A DNA stretch of 64,000 nucleotides from Paraburkholderia sp. PGU19 (GCF_013426915.1 NZ_AP023179.1:496001-560000); one strand, 5' to 3'. Positions 9,820-19,274 are shown, counted from the stretch's first letter. Numbers and translations are program-made. The notes: generated from the sequence alone by a model not told the origin.

Positions 9820-10554
9820 TTATTGCGGTTCGCTGCCGCAGGCAAGCGGAGTCTTCAACGATTTGGCGGGTGCCGGCACGGGGTTCTGCGGCGCCTGCTG
9901 CGTGGACAGCCACGCGGCGACTGCGTTCACGTCGGCGTCCGTCAGACGCGTGGCGATCGTGTGCATGCAGTCAGGCTCGATTGCGTGACGCGAACCCGAA
10001 CGCCATGCGCCCAGCTGCGCGCTGATGTAGTCCATGTGAAGGCCGACCAGACCCGGGATAGCCGGTTCCATGCCCGTCAGCAACTTGCCGTGGCACGCCG
10101 CGCAAGCGGGAATCTGCCGCGACGCGTCGCCGTTCAGCACGATTTCCTTGCCGCGCGCGAGCACGGAATCCGCGACCGTCGGTTTCGACGGCGTCGGATA
10201 CGGCGGTCGCTGCTGCGAGAAGTACGTTGCAATGTCGTGAAGGTAGTCGTCGGAAAGATACGTGACGAGGTAGTTCATCGGCGGGTACTTGCGCCGGCCT
10301 TCACGGAAGTTCTTCAACTGGTTGTACAGGTACTCGGCCGGCTTGCCGGCGAGACGCGGAAAATAGTCGTTATCCGTGCCCTGACCTTTCGAACCGTGAC
10401 ACGCCGTGCAGCCTTGCACGCGTGCTTCCATCGTGTCCGGAGCTTTAGCCTGGGTTTGCGCTTGTACAGCGCCAGATACGCCTGCACACCCGATCAGCAA
10501 CAGGGCGAGCAGCGGTCGAAAAATGCGTCTTGAAGACACGCGTAACTCCATCAT
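9820..10554 (-). CDS. Diheme cytochrome c, c4-like
   Basis: About 244 residues with two CxxCH motifs (CTACH and CAACH), each opening a class-I cytochrome c domain; the double-domain layout and KNFREGRR/YMSDED-like segments (here NFREGRRKYPPMNYLVTYLSDDYLHDIATYFS) match cytochrome c4. The N-terminal segment LLALLLIGCAGVSGAVQA contains both a lipobox-like LIGC and an ordinary AQA cleavage site, so it may be a lipoprotein or simply periplasmic. It begins at one of two adjacent ATG codons (10554 or 10551). Together with the triheme protein it probably forms an electron relay to a terminal oxidase. Confidence 0.88.
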   Translation of the reverse strand: MMELRVSSRRIFRPLLALLLIGCAGVSGAVQAQTQAKAPDTMEARVQGCTACHGSKGQGTDNDYFPRLAGKPAEYLYNQLKNFREGRRKYPPMNYLVTYLSDDYLHDIATYFSQQRPPYPTPSKPTVADSVLARGKEIVLNGDASRQIPACAACHGKLLTGMEPAIPGLVGLHMDYISAQLGAWRSGSRHAIEPDCMHTIATRLTDADVNAVAAWLSTQQAPQNPVPAPAKSLKTPLACGSEPQ

Positions 10555-10992
10555 TATCGGGGGCCTGGCCGAACTTCGAACGGATCGGTGTGTGCAGCGC
10601 GATGAATGCGGCGGACGGTGCGCAGCGACCTCGCATTCTATCATCGATGGGTAATGATGACTATTTGCCACATGCGACGAACTTCATGCCTGACGCGCCC
10701 GAGCGACACGCCCGATGCGACAAGTTGACGCGATTCGCCGCCATCTTTCGCCTTCCTGGCGCGCCTCCGCTTGAGTGCCGACCTGGCGGTAGCGCTTCCA
10801 ACTAATTTAAGATTGCGCATTTTGCATCGACGGCTGTTGTCGCTTTGTTGCCTCCCGCTGTTCCTGTTTTGAGCGAATTCGTGTAGGCGCTTTGCTTCGG
10901 GCAAGGCCCAGTCGTCGTTGAACTGACAGGGCAGCAAAACATCGAAGCGTACTATCCGGACCGTCCTCACGTTTTCCATCTACAGCCAGCCT
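10555..10992. other. Divergent promoter region, no gene seen
   Basis: About 440 bases between the divergent cytochrome and copC genes. No supported frame, terminator or strong palindrome was recognised. Confidence 0.4.
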
Positions 10993-11370
10993 ATGACTTT
11001 CTCCTTGCTTTCCCGCTTGCCGCTTCGCTGGCTCGCGGCGTGCGGCGTGTTGCTCGCCGTCGCGTCGAACGCCTTTGCACACGCGACGCCCACGTCGCGC
11101 GATCCCGCGCCGGACGCTGAAGTCGCCGCGCCTTCGGCCGTGGCGATCCACTTCAGCGAGCCGCTCGAACCGGCGTTCAGCAAACTCGCACTCGTCGATG
11201 CCGACGGCAAACCGGCTGCATCGGCAGCCTCGCAGGTCGATCCGCAGGACACGAAGACCATGCATCTCGCGCTGCAGCCGCTCGCGCCGGGGCGCTACAC
11301 GGTGCAATGGACGGCTGTCGCCGAAGACGGACATCGGACGAAGGGCAGTTACGCCTTCAGCGTCAAATGA
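10993..11370 (+). CDS. copC: Periplasmic copper-resistance protein CopC (chromosomal copy)
   Basis: The 125-residue product has a signal peptide ending in NAFAHA, so the mature protein starts with the conserved N-terminal His (HATPTSRDPAPD). The CopC beta-barrel pattern follows: VAIHFSEPLEPAFSKL, the late DxxH-like EDGHRTKGSYAFSV. CopC binds Cu(II) through the terminal amine and histidines and delivers it to CopD. It overlaps copD by ATGA. A second, diverged copC lies at 49372. Confidence 0.92.
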   Translation: MTFSLLSRLPLRWLAACGVLLAVASNAFAHATPTSRDPAPDAEVAAPSAVAIHFSEPLEPAFSKLALVDADGKPAASAASQVDPQDTKTMHLALQPLAPGRYTVQWTAVAEDGHRTKGSYAFSVK

Positions 11371-12296
11371 GAGTCGACGGATTGTGGATCGGGCAGGTCG
11401 CGATGGCCGCGCTCATGAACGTCGCGTTTGCGTTTGCCGTCGGTTCGGCATTGCTCAGCGCGTGGCTCGTCAACGATGCGCAGGCGAAGATCGCGCCCGC
11501 GCGCCCGGCATGGTTGCGGGCGCAGCGGTCGATGCAGGCGTCCGCGATCGTGCTCGTGCTGGCCGATCTCGGCTGGCTGCTCTATCAGGCGGCCGAGATG
11601 GCGGGGGTGCGCTTGCCGGAAGCGTTCGGCGTCGTGCCGACGATGCTGTCGCAAACGCACGTCGGTTTCGGCTGGAGTGTCGCGTTTGCGGGCGCGCTGG
11701 TGCTGCTGCTCGTGTCGTTTGCACGGCAGACCAATGTGTTGCGCAATGCGCTGCTGTGGCTCGCCGTCATCGCGATTGCGGGCGGTAAGGCGACCTTGGG
11801 GCACGCGGCGGATGCGGGTGTGGCGTCGGCGGCCATCGGCATGCACACGCTGCACGTGCTCACGACGTCCGTGTGGGGCGGCCTCGTGCTCGCGGCCGGA
11901 TTCTCGGTGCTGCCTGCGCTCGGCACGTCGATCGCACGCGGCGTGCTGATCCGCACGGCGACGCAGTTGTCGAATGTGTCACTCGTTGCCGTCGTGTTCG
12001 TGCTGCTCTCAGGCGTGTTCAACGCGGCGCGCGGCTCGGGCAATTCGTTTCTCGCCATCGAAACGAGTACCTGGGGCCACGTGCTGACGCTCAAGCTCGC
12101 GCTGGTTGCGCTGGCGCTGGTGCTAGGCGGGTTGAACCGCTTTTCGGCGTTGCCGCGCTTGCGTCGCACGGCGTCGACGATGGACGCACATACGTTCGCC
12201 AACCTGCTGTACCTCGAAGCGCTCGCGATGCTCGGCATCTTCGCGGCGGCCGCTGTTCTGTCGCATAGCGTGCCGGGGTTCGCGGCGCTCGGCTGA
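11367..12296 (+). CDS. copD: Copper-resistance membrane protein CopD (chromosomal copy)
   Basis: The 309-residue protein starts at the ATG overlapping the copC stop and has about eight membrane segments. Conserved histidines occur in the middle (TLGHAADAG, MHTLHVLTTSVWGG) and a Trp-Gly-His near residue 235 (TSTWGHVLTLK), as in CopD. It is thought to import copper handed over by CopC across the inner membrane. Translational coupling to copC is evident from the overlap. Confidence 0.92.
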   Translation: MRVDGLWIGQVAMAALMNVAFAFAVGSALLSAWLVNDAQAKIAPARPAWLRAQRSMQASAIVLVLADLGWLLYQAAEMAGVRLPEAFGVVPTMLSQTHVGFGWSVAFAGALVLLLVSFARQTNVLRNALLWLAVIAIAGGKATLGHAADAGVASAAIGMHTLHVLTTSVWGGLVLAAGFSVLPALGTSIARGVLIRTATQLSNVSLVAVVFVLLSGVFNAARGSGNSFLAIETSTWGHVLTLKLALVALALVLGGLNRFSALPRLRRTASTMDAHTFANLLYLEALAMLGIFAAAAVLSHSVPGFAALG

Positions 12297-12338
12297 GCGG
12301 CTACGACGCGGGTCGCGCCGGTCGCCGGCTGCAAGCGG

Positions 12339-12641
12339 TCATTCGTAACCGAGCTTGTGGCCGACGACGGGCGCGAAGAACAGACCGATCGCGCAGCCTG
12401 CCACCTTGCCTTCGAGTTCTGCTGCCGCCACGTGCGAACTCGTCATGTGCGTGAGCAGATCCAGCAACTGCGGCAGTCAATAGATAAATGCTGCAGCGAT
12501 GAAACACTGCTCGACCGTCGAGATGCGCCAGCCGCGCTGAAACACGAGCACCGCGCCGATTACGCGCAGCACGCCGAATGCCACCAGCGCGCCGATGGCG
12601 GCCTGTTCGCGGATCAGATAGTCGGGAAGGAATTCGCCCAT
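12339..12641 (-). pseudogene. Small membrane protein gene interrupted by an in-frame TGA
   Basis: A minus-strand frame starts at the ATG at 12641 (MGEFLPDYLIREQ) after GGGGG, continues through a hydrophobic segment (IGALVAFGVLRVIGAVLVFQRGW) to AAAFIY, then meets TGA at 12477-12479. The same frame continues without further stops for 45 codons (LPQLLDLLTHMTSSHVAAAE...ending in GHKLGYE) to a TGA at 12339. The downstream part is protein-like with hydrophobic and charged segments, so a TGG (Trp) to TGA change is the simplest explanation. It is either a real nonsense mutation or a sequencing error. The function of the intact protein is unknown. Confidence 0.65.
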
Positions 12642-12877
12642 GACAGCCCCCTGTTCGAATGGTTGTTTGCGTACCATTCAGCAAGGAGTGGGCCAGGCGT
12701 TTTGAAGCACCGGCGCATCGGGGTGAAACGCTTGTCCAGAAAGGGTGTTCGCGTTGAGCGCGAACGCCGCGCGGAGCGCCGAAAGGCGTCGCGCGTCAAC
12801 TGTGTAACGTTACTGATACGCCGCACGCGCGGCATGCTGCCGTAACGTCTTCGAGCAGACTACGGGTTGTCAGATGA

Positions 12878-12903
12878 CAAACGCCGCCCGAAGGCGGCGT
12901 TTG
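12878..12903. terminator. Hairpin terminator downstream of dgoD
   Basis: A perfect 11-bp stem, CAAACGCCGCC with GGCGGCGTTTG around CGAA, lies 30 bases past the dgoD stop. A tetraloop of this type is common in bacterial terminators. Confidence 0.8.
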
Positions 12904-12933
12904 TGTTTCATTCGCGATATCGCGTCGGGTTGC

Positions 12934-14082
12934 TTACCACTCGGCGACGCTGCCGTCCTCGTGACGCCACACCGGGTTGCGCCAGCGATGGCCGACCTTC
13001 GCCATTTCGCGCACCTTCTCCTCGTTCACTTCGATACCGAGACCCGGGCCTTGCGGGATCGACACGAAGCCGTCTTCGTACTTGAAGACTTCCGGGTTCT
13101 TGATGTAGTCGAGCAGGTCGTTGCCCTGGTTGTAGTGAATGCCGAGGCTCTGTTCCTGGATGAACGCGTTGTAGCTGACGGCGTCGATCTGCAGGCACGT
13201 GGCGAGCGCGATCGGACCGAGCGGGCAGTGCAACGCCAGCGCGACGTCGTAGGCTTCCGCCATCGACGCGATCTTGCGGCACTCCGTAATGCCGCCCGCG
13301 TGCGACGCGTCCGGCTGGATGATGTCGACGTAACCGCCCGCGAGAATGTGCTTGAAGTCCCAGCGCGAGTACAGACGCTCGCCGAGCGCGATCGGCGTGC
13401 TCGTCTGGTTGACGATGTCGCGCAGTGCCTCGACGTTCTCCGACAGCACAGGCTCTTCGATGAACATCAGCTTGAACGGATCGAGTTCCTTCGCGAGCAC
13501 CTTCGCCATCGGCTTGTGGACGCGGCCGTGGAAGTCCACGCCGATGCCGACGTTCGGGCCGACCGCTTCACGCACAGCCGCGACGTTGTTGATGACGCCT
13601 TGCACCTTGTCGAAAGTGTCGATTATCTGCAACTCTTCGGAGCCGTTCATCTTCACGGCCTTGAAGCCGCGCTCGACGACGGCGCGCGCATTGTTCGCGA
13701 CGTCACTCGGACGGTCGCCGCCGATCCACGAATACACCTTGATGCGGTCACGCACCTGGCCGCCGAGCAGCGTGTGCACGGGCACGCCGTGGAATTTGCC
13801 CTTGATGTCCCACAGCGCCTGATCGACACCCGCGATCGCGCTCATCGAGATCGGGCCGCCGCGATAGAAGCCGGCGCGGTACATGACTTGCCAGTGATCT
13901 TCGATATTGCGCGGGTCTTTGCCGAGCAGATAGTCGGAGAGTTCATCGACGGCGGCTGCGACGGTATGTGCGCGGCCTTCGACAACCGGCTCGCCCCAGC
14001 CGACGATGCCCTCGTCGGTCTCGATCTTCACGAAGCACCAGCGCGGCGGAACGATGAATGTCTCGATTTTGGTGATCTTCAT
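12934..14082 (-). CDS. dgoD: D-galactonate dehydratase
   Basis: The 382-residue protein starts [25 protein letters not shown] and belongs to the enolase superfamily. Catalytic features are visible: GVDFHGR (metal-ligand Asp and acid/base His), [10 protein letters not shown] (second metal-ligand Glu), and [12 protein letters not shown] (His general base near residue 285). It removes water from D-galactonate to give 2-dehydro-3-deoxygalactonate in the De Ley-Doudoroff pathway. Other dgo enzymes are not in the window. It is divergent from the GntR regulator dgoR with an operator-like palindrome between them. Confidence 0.92.
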   Translation of the reverse strand: MKITKIETFIVPPRWCFVKIETDEGIVGWGEPVVEGRAHTVAAAVDELSDYLLGKDPRNIEDHWQVMYRAGFYRGGPISMSAIAGVDQALWDIKGKFHGVPVHTLLGGQVRDRIKVYSWIGGDRPSDVANNARAVVERGFKAVKMNGSEELQIIDTFDKVQGVINNVAAVREAVGPNVGIGVDFHGRVHKPMAKVLAKELDPFKLMFIEEPVLSENVEALRDIVNQTSTPIALGERLYSRWDFKHILAGGYVDIIQPDASHAGGITECRKIASMAEAYDVALALHCPLGPIALATCLQIDAVSYNAFIQEQSLGIHYNQGNDLLDYIKNPEVFKYEDGFVSIPQGPGLGIEVNEEKVREMAKVGHRWRNPVWRHEDGSVAEW

Positions 14083-14211
14083 GGCGGGAGCGTCTCCTTT
14101 GCTTGCAAAGCCGATTGCAGTTGATGGCCGCGGCGCGCCTGTTCGTCCCGCTAATCGGACGCTGGCGGCGCGGCGGTTGAGGAGCCACATCCTACAACAA
14201 AATCGCCTTTA

Positions 14212-14229
14212 AATACTATTAATAGTATT
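14212..14229. promoter_or_regulatory. Perfect palindrome between dgoD and dgoR, likely DgoR operator
   Basis: AATACTATTAATAGTATT is a perfect 18-base palindrome in an AT-rich patch within a GC-rich region. It lies 130 bases upstream of dgoD and about 135 upstream of dgoR. FadR-type GntR regulators bind such dyads in divergent promoters; binding here is inferred. Confidence 0.65.
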
Positions 14230-14363
14230 ATTTGGCGAAAGGTTTTGTCCGGTGACGATGGGTTTCGCAGGCGCGATCACCGATAATCGCGGGCGGTCTG
14301 CGTCGGCCGGACGCGCGGTGCAGGGCACAAGATCAACCCACAATCAGCATCAGGAGAACCGAC

Positions 14364-15041
14364 ATTCAGCGAGATCTGCATGGCCGCGTTGCGTATCTGC
14401 TCGGCACAGCCATTCTGCGCGGCGACTACGCGCCCGAGTCGATCCTCCCGCGTGAAGCGGAGTTGATGGAGACGTTCGGCGTCAGCCGCACGGTGCTGCG
14501 CGAAGCGTTGCGCACGTTGACATCGAAGGGGCTGATCGAATCGCGGCCGCGCGTGGGAACGCGCGTGCGTCCGAAGCCCGCGTGGAATCTGCTGGATGCG
14601 GATGTGCTCGACTGGTATTCGCGCGTGGCACCCGCGATGGATTTCGCGCTCAAGCTGCAGGAAATGCGCGAGATGATCGAGCCGTACGCGGCTGCGCTTG
14701 CCGCCGCATCGCATAGTGACGCGACCTTCGGCGCGCTCGACGCCGCACATTCGGCGATGGTCGCGGCGCGCAATGTCGACGAATGGGTGCGCGCCGATCT
14801 GCAATTCCATCTGAGCGTGCTTGCCGCGTGCAGCAACGAACTGCTGATCCCGCTCGGCACGCTGATCGAACGCACGCTGGAAGCGCAACTGCGGCTGAAC
14901 GCGAAGCGCGCCGATGTGTTCAACGCGTCGCTGGCCGAGCATACGGCCGTGTTCGAAGCGATCCGCGATCGCGATGCACCGCGCGCGCGTCACGCGATGG
15001 CTTCGTTGCTCGGCGTGACGCGCGGGCGGATCGAAGGCTGA
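14364..15041 (+). CDS. dgoR: GntR/FadR-type regulator of galactonate genes, unusual start codon
   Basis: The frame encodes a winged helix-turn-helix (LPREAELMETFGVSRTVLREALRTLTSKGLIESRPRVGTRV) followed by an FCD ligand domain with His/Asp metal-site residues (DLQFHLSVLAACSN, EHTAVFEAIRDRD). Alignment of the winged helix with the family requires about 25 residues before LPREAEL, yet the frame has no ATG, GTG or TTG between the stop at 14253 and 14463. An AGGAG at 14352-14356 stands seven bases before ATT at 14364, giving the expected N-terminus xQRDLHGRVAYLLGTAIL. An ATT start, or an altered start codon, is therefore likely. It should repress dgoD until galactonate binds. Confidence 0.82.
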   Translation: MQRDLHGRVAYLLGTAILRGDYAPESILPREAELMETFGVSRTVLREALRTLTSKGLIESRPRVGTRVRPKPAWNLLDADVLDWYSRVAPAMDFALKLQEMREMIEPYAAALAAASHSDATFGALDAAHSAMVAARNVDEWVRADLQFHLSVLAACSNELLIPLGTLIERTLEAQLRLNAKRADVFNASLAEHTAVFEAIRDRDAPRARHAMASLLGVTRGRIEG

Positions 15042-15063
15042 CGGAGGGCTGAAAGCGTGCGGC

Positions 15064-16601
15064 TCAATCCATCGCCGCATGCGCGACCGATTCGTCGGGC
15101 GCCTTGCGCGACGGGCGTATCAACAGCACAAGCGGAATCACGGCCAGCGTCGCGACGAACATCAGCTTGAAGTCGTTCAGATACGCGATCATCGCGGCCT
15201 GCTGCGTGATCGACACATCGAGCACGGCCATGTCCATCCGCGAACCCGTCGCGAGGATCGGCGCAACCACGGGATTGAACGCCGTCACGTTCGCCGCGAG
15301 ATCCGAGTGCGAGACCTGCGTGTTGCGCGTGAGCAGCGTCTGCACGATCGAAATGCCGATACTGCTGCCGATATTGCGCATCAGGCTATACGTGGCGGTG
15401 CCGTCGGCGCGCAACGCGGGCGTGAGCGTCGAGAACGTCAGCGCGCTCAGCGGCACGAACACCAGACCGAGGCCGAAGCCCTGGATCACGCCGGGCCACA
15501 CGATATCCGACTCCGACAGCACGATCGTGTATTGCATCATCTGCCACAGCGCAAACGCCGATACGACGAAGCCCGCGAGCAGCATCAGGCGCGCGTCGAT
15601 ATGTTTGAGCAGGCGTCCCGCGAACAGCATCGCGATCATCGTGCCCGCGCCGCTCGGCGCCGTCACGAGACCCGTTGTCGCGACGGGGTAATTCATCAGG
15701 TTCTGCAGCATTGGCGGAAGCAGCGCGCGCGTCGCGTACATCACCGCGCCGATGATGAAGATGAAAAACGTGCCCGTCGCGAAGTTGCGGTCTTTCAGCA
15801 ACTCGTACTTGAAGAACGACGACTTGCCGACGGTCGCCGTATGCGCGATGAAGAACGCGAAACTGATCGACGCGATCAGTGCTTCGATCACGATCTCATG
15901 CGAGCCGAACCAGTCGAGCTGTTCGCCGCGGTCGAGCATCGCCTGCAACGCGCCGATCGCCAGGCCGAGCGTTGCGAAGCCGAACGCGTCGAATTTGGCG
16001 TCATGTTTCGGTTCGCGCGACGGAAGGAACGTCAATATGCCGAATAGCGCGAACGCGCCGACCGGCACGTTGATGAAGAACACCCAGCGCCAGTTGTAGC
16101 TGTCGGTGAGCCAGCCGCCGAGCGTCGGGCCGAGAATCGGGCCGCCATCACGCCCATGCCCCACACGGCCATCGCCTGGCCCTGCTTGTCGCGCGGATTG
16201 ATGTCGAGCAGGATCGACTGCGACAGCGGCACGAGCGACGCGCCGAAGATGCCCTGCAACAGCCGTGACGCGACGATCTGCGTCAGCGTTTCGGACAACC
16301 CGCACAACGCCGATGCGATTGTGAAACCGCCTACTGCGAACATCAGCAGACGCTTGACGCTTAGCCGGTCGGACAGCCAGCCGGTCAGGGGCGTTGCGAT
16401 CGCGGCGGCCACGATGTACGACGTGAGCACCCAGGTGATTTCATCCTGCGATGCCGACAGCGTGCCCTGCATATGCGGAAGCGCGACGTTGGCGATGGTG
16501 CTGTCGAGTGTCTGCATCAGCGTCGCGAGCATGATCGCGATCGTGATCATCGGACGGTTCAGCTCGACGGCGGGTTTTGCTGCCGGCGAATCGGAGGCCA
16601 T
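15064..16601 (-). pseudogene. emrB: DHA2-family (EmrB) drug efflux gene with a frameshift
   Basis: Two overlapping minus-strand frames together encode a complete 14-helix DHA2 transporter of about 510 residues. Frame one (start 16601) gives MASDSPAAKP... through LDINPRDKQGQAMAVWGMGVM; frame two resumes at GPILGPTLGGWLTDSYNWRW, the conserved motif C region, and runs to the end at 15064. The switch occurs near 16140-16150, where one base appears missing in a run of GGCGGCCC. EmrB proteins export drugs with an EmrA adaptor and an outer-membrane factor, neither adjacent. The gene is divergent from marR. It is a decayed gene or a sequencing slip. Confidence 0.85.
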
Positions 16602-16622
16602 GAGGCGGAGTCTTAAGAATAG

Positions 16623-16634
16623 TAAGCATGCTTA
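16623..16634. promoter_or_regulatory. Palindrome in the emrB-marR intergenic region
   Basis: TAAGCATGCTTA is a perfect 12-base dyad 22 bases upstream of the emrB start and about 125 upstream of marR. Its position suits a MarR operator over the emrB promoter; this is inferred. Confidence 0.55.
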
Positions 16635-16758
16635 TTGTATAGGTCGAAGATTCTTATGCATACGCTGAGTTTCCCGGAGTCGTTGTACGCTGCGGGTTTT
16701 GGGTGTAGTGCGTGCTCTGGGGAAATTGGCACGACGCGCCGCTTCGTATAATCGCACG

Positions 16759-17202
16759 ATGAAAACTCATTTTGACGAGCGCTTCGGCTTTCTCATTTCG
16801 GATGTCGGCCGGCTGGTCGGCAAGCGGTTCGATGACCTCGCGCGGCTGTCGATCGATCTGACACGCGCGCAGTGTCGGGCGCTCGCGTATCTGTCCTTTT
16901 ACGGCGATATCAACCAGGCGCGGCTCGCGGACCTGCTGGAAGTCGCGCCGATTTCGGCTGGCCGGTTGTTAGACCGGATGGAGGAGGGCGGCTGGATCGA
17001 GCGGTTGGGCAATCCGCGCGACCGGCGCGAGAAGCAGATCAGGATTACGGAGAAGGCGGAACGGACGCTCGATGAGGCCAAGCGGGTCGGCGATCAGGTC
17101 GCGGCCGAAGGGCTGAGCGGACTTAGCGAGGAGGAGACGAAGCAGCTTATTTCGTTGCTGCAGAAGGTGCGGGGGAATTTGACGAGAATCGTCGATAAGT
17201 GA
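16759..17202 (+). CDS. MarR-family transcriptional regulator
   Basis: The 147-residue protein starts MKTHFDERFGFLISDVGRLVGKRFD, with the MarR winged helix in the middle (INQARLADLLEVAPISAGRLLDRMEEGGWIERLGNPRDRREKQIRITEKAE). The wing DRREKQ and dimerisation helices at both ends are typical. It probably represses the divergent emrB efflux gene and responds to a small phenolic or drug ligand. A hairpin terminator follows at 17267-17302. Confidence 0.9.
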   Translation: MKTHFDERFGFLISDVGRLVGKRFDDLARLSIDLTRAQCRALAYLSFYGDINQARLADLLEVAPISAGRLLDRMEEGGWIERLGNPRDRREKQIRITEKAERTLDEAKRVGDQVAAEGLSGLSEEETKQLISLLQKVRGNLTRIVDK

Positions 17203-17266
17203 GTGGCTGGATCGGTCGCGCGGTCTTTGAATTTTCCGGGCTGATTTTAGAACTGAGCCGGAAATG

Positions 17267-17302
17267 AAAAAGCCGCTGTTTCGTGAGAAACAGCGGCTTT
17301 TT
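17267..17302 (+). terminator. Strong rho-independent terminator after marR
   Basis: A perfect 16-bp stem (AAAAAGCCGCTGTTTC with GAAACAGCGGCTTTTT) around GTGA, followed by further T residues. It marks the end of the conserved chromosomal block and the start of the accessory island. Confidence 0.9.
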
Positions 17303-17441
17303 TTGAAGCTGGTGGCGAATCAGGGATTCGCGACGATTGTCGTCAGAGCCTTGCTCCGCCTCGCTTTGCGGCTGCTACACGATTTCAGGATAGCAGGCTG
17401 GGGTAGCAGTGCAAGCACGGAGAGCAGCGCACAACGACGCC

Positions 17442-17558
17442 ATGCAAGAGGGGCGATTCACTGGCCATCCGTGCGAGGGTCGCCCGGTGTACTTCAACTC
17501 GTCTAAGCAGGACGCTGCTCGCACGATGCTTGCGAACGTGCCGACGCACGTGCTCTAA
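17442..17558 (+). CDS. Possible 38-residue peptide or gene remnant
   Basis: An ATG-initiated frame encodes MQEGRFTGHPCEGRPVYFNS...THVL. The sequence is polar and protein-like with two charged motifs, but no ribosome binding site is obvious. It stands alone in about 400 bases without other genes. It may be the end of a disrupted gene at the island border. Confidence 0.25.
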   Translation: MQEGRFTGHPCEGRPVYFNSSKQDAARTMLANVPTHVL

Positions 17559-17710
17559 TTATGCGCGGCCCCCGCTTCTGGTCGTGTGCGCCGGTAGCAC
17601 AACTCTTGGAGAAGAAGCTTCGCGTATTGTCACACTTCACTTGGTTTGTTCCCTTGTGAGGCTTGGAGCCGGCACAAGCCTTTCGTTGCGCTTACGCGCA
17701 GGAGCGAGCC

Positions 17711-18973
17711 ATGTCAGCAGCCGTCCAGTTTGCACCCGTCTTCATTCCTTCGAATATCGCCCACGCCAAGCGTAAGGCCAAGCAGCTCCGTCGGGCATTT
17801 CCTCGTCTGACACTTTCATCTGCTCAGCAGGTCACATCCGAGGCACTTGGTTTCGACGATTGGCACACGCTCGAGCGCGCAGTGCAGAGCGGTATTCCTG
17901 CCAGCCCGCTCGACAGTCAGATTACGGCGTCTGAGTTAGCGGAACGTCATCGAAATCAGACTGTGGTCTTGGCGCGGCGTCTGAATATTTCAGAAGGGGA
18001 CGCGGCCACTTACCTGCCCACCTGGGGTCTCACCCGTGAGTCGCGCCATGGAGTTGCCGGCAGCGTGAACTGGCCAGAGCCGCCAGCAGACGAGCAAGTC
18101 GACGCGCTGGTTCGCACGACGACGAGCCCCGACCCGGCCGCGGTGTCGGCAGTTGCGGGGCGACGGTTTGCCCGCCGTTCCGAATGCCGGCTGGCAATTG
18201 TCGACCGTCACTGGGATGTAACAGAAATTCGGCGTCGATTGGATATTCGGCGATTAGAGATTGAACGAGACAGCAGGAAAAAGCGGCGCGGTCTGTCGGC
18301 GTTCGGACCACACCCGCTGGAATCGGTCCTTTCTTCGCTAGACGAAATCGATGCTGAGTTAACCAGATGGGATGCATCAGGTGCAGAGTTTCTTGTTGCG
18401 TTCTCTGGGGCGGGAGTGCTCGACGATGTACTGGTCACCACAAATCGTGTAAATAGCGTGCTCGACAAGTTGCTTCCCTGGCTGCTCGCGCCGATTGCGG
18501 AGCACAACGGAGAACTTTCACCGTGCCTCAGCGTGGATTCGGCACTCGAACCGCTATTGCGCACGCACGTGGAGCGTCTTTTGCGCGGTCTTCCTGAACG
18601 GGATGCATTTCGCTCAGGCACACAGGCTGTTGAATGGGCCGTCGACCCTAGGCGCGTTCAGATAGTGTCTCGCAGGTTTTTCGAGTACGACGAAGCCGTA
18701 GTCGGGTACCAGCACAACCGCTGGCGCCGACACGCGCGAAAATCCTCCGAAGGTCCTGCTGCCGTGAAGCAAGCGATGCTTGCGATGGACTCAAGGGCGA
18801 GGGCCGGAACTCGCGGAGACGGAGCCCTGGTCCTGCAGTATCTGATGCCCGATGACGATTGGTTCGAGCTTGCGCTGCCAAAGGGAAGCTTTAAGGTACT
18901 GCCGCCAGGTTTTCATGATTCGGCCCGTGAGTTCGTAAGAGATAACGCGGCGCGGCTTTATGAATTTTCCTGA
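17711..18973 (+). CDS. Island protein of unknown function with an N-terminal AKR-GFxxWH domain
   Basis: The 420-residue protein starts at an ATG with GGAG ahead. Residues 15-55 (HAKRKAKQLRRAFPRLTLSSAQQVTSEALGFDDWHTLERAV) resemble the short helical domain found at the start of many plasmid and island proteins, annotated as glyoxalase-superfamily-like. The remainder has no recognised motif: a basic helix (RRLDIRRLEIERDSRKKRR) in the middle and an aromatic C-terminal part (RRFFEYDEAVVGYQHNRW). No signal peptide or membrane segment. Codon use is less GC-biased than in the preceding block, consistent with transfer. Confidence 0.75.
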   Translation: MSAAVQFAPVFIPSNIAHAKRKAKQLRRAFPRLTLSSAQQVTSEALGFDDWHTLERAVQSGIPASPLDSQITASELAERHRNQTVVLARRLNISEGDAATYLPTWGLTRESRHGVAGSVNWPEPPADEQVDALVRTTTSPDPAAVSAVAGRRFARRSECRLAIVDRHWDVTEIRRRLDIRRLEIERDSRKKRRGLSAFGPHPLESVLSSLDEIDAELTRWDASGAEFLVAFSGAGVLDDVLVTTNRVNSVLDKLLPWLLAPIAEHNGELSPCLSVDSALEPLLRTHVERLLRGLPERDAFRSGTQAVEWAVDPRRVQIVSRRFFEYDEAVVGYQHNRWRRHARKSSEGPAAVKQAMLAMDSRARAGTRGDGALVLQYLMPDDDWFELALPKGSFKVLPPGFHDSAREFVRDNAARLYEFS

Positions 18974-19274
18974 CGAAATTGGGTGACGGTGAACCGACGA
19001 GGCATTCACGACTCACCGTTTGGAGCGCGTAATGCTCAAGCTGCTTCAGCGCCGCAGGTTGTAGCGCGAACCATAACCTGCGATTTTGGGAGGCATCCAC
19101 TGACATTTGATTGATGGGTGCGCTCCGATAGCTCGCATGACGGCACCTACCTGCATCAAAGCTACCTGAACAACGGCCGCAGTGTTGAGGTGATAGTCGA
19201 TTTCTCAGTCTCGGCAATAATCATGGCGGCATTTCAGCCCGATTTCTGCTGCCTTCTGGTTCGCCGTTCCTGCC

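Noticed and set aside
8534..9988. Long open frame antisense to the cytochrome c gene
   Set aside because: A codon-bias shadow of the high-GC gene; composition is Arg/Ala-rich with no domain.
12477..12479. TGA as a selenocysteine codon
   Set aside because: No SECIS-like hairpin or selenoprotein family is seen; a Trp-to-stop change or sequencing error is simpler.
12301..12684. Alternative frame across the small membrane-protein gene
   Set aside because: It is Arg-rich with no hydrophobic pattern; the interrupted frame has the proper start and membrane segment.
17305..17345. GGTGGCGAATCAGGGATTCGC resembles the 3' end of a tRNA, a common island attachment site
   Set aside because: No tRNA body or cloverleaf is present, and GCGAATC/GATTCGC is simply a short inverted repeat.
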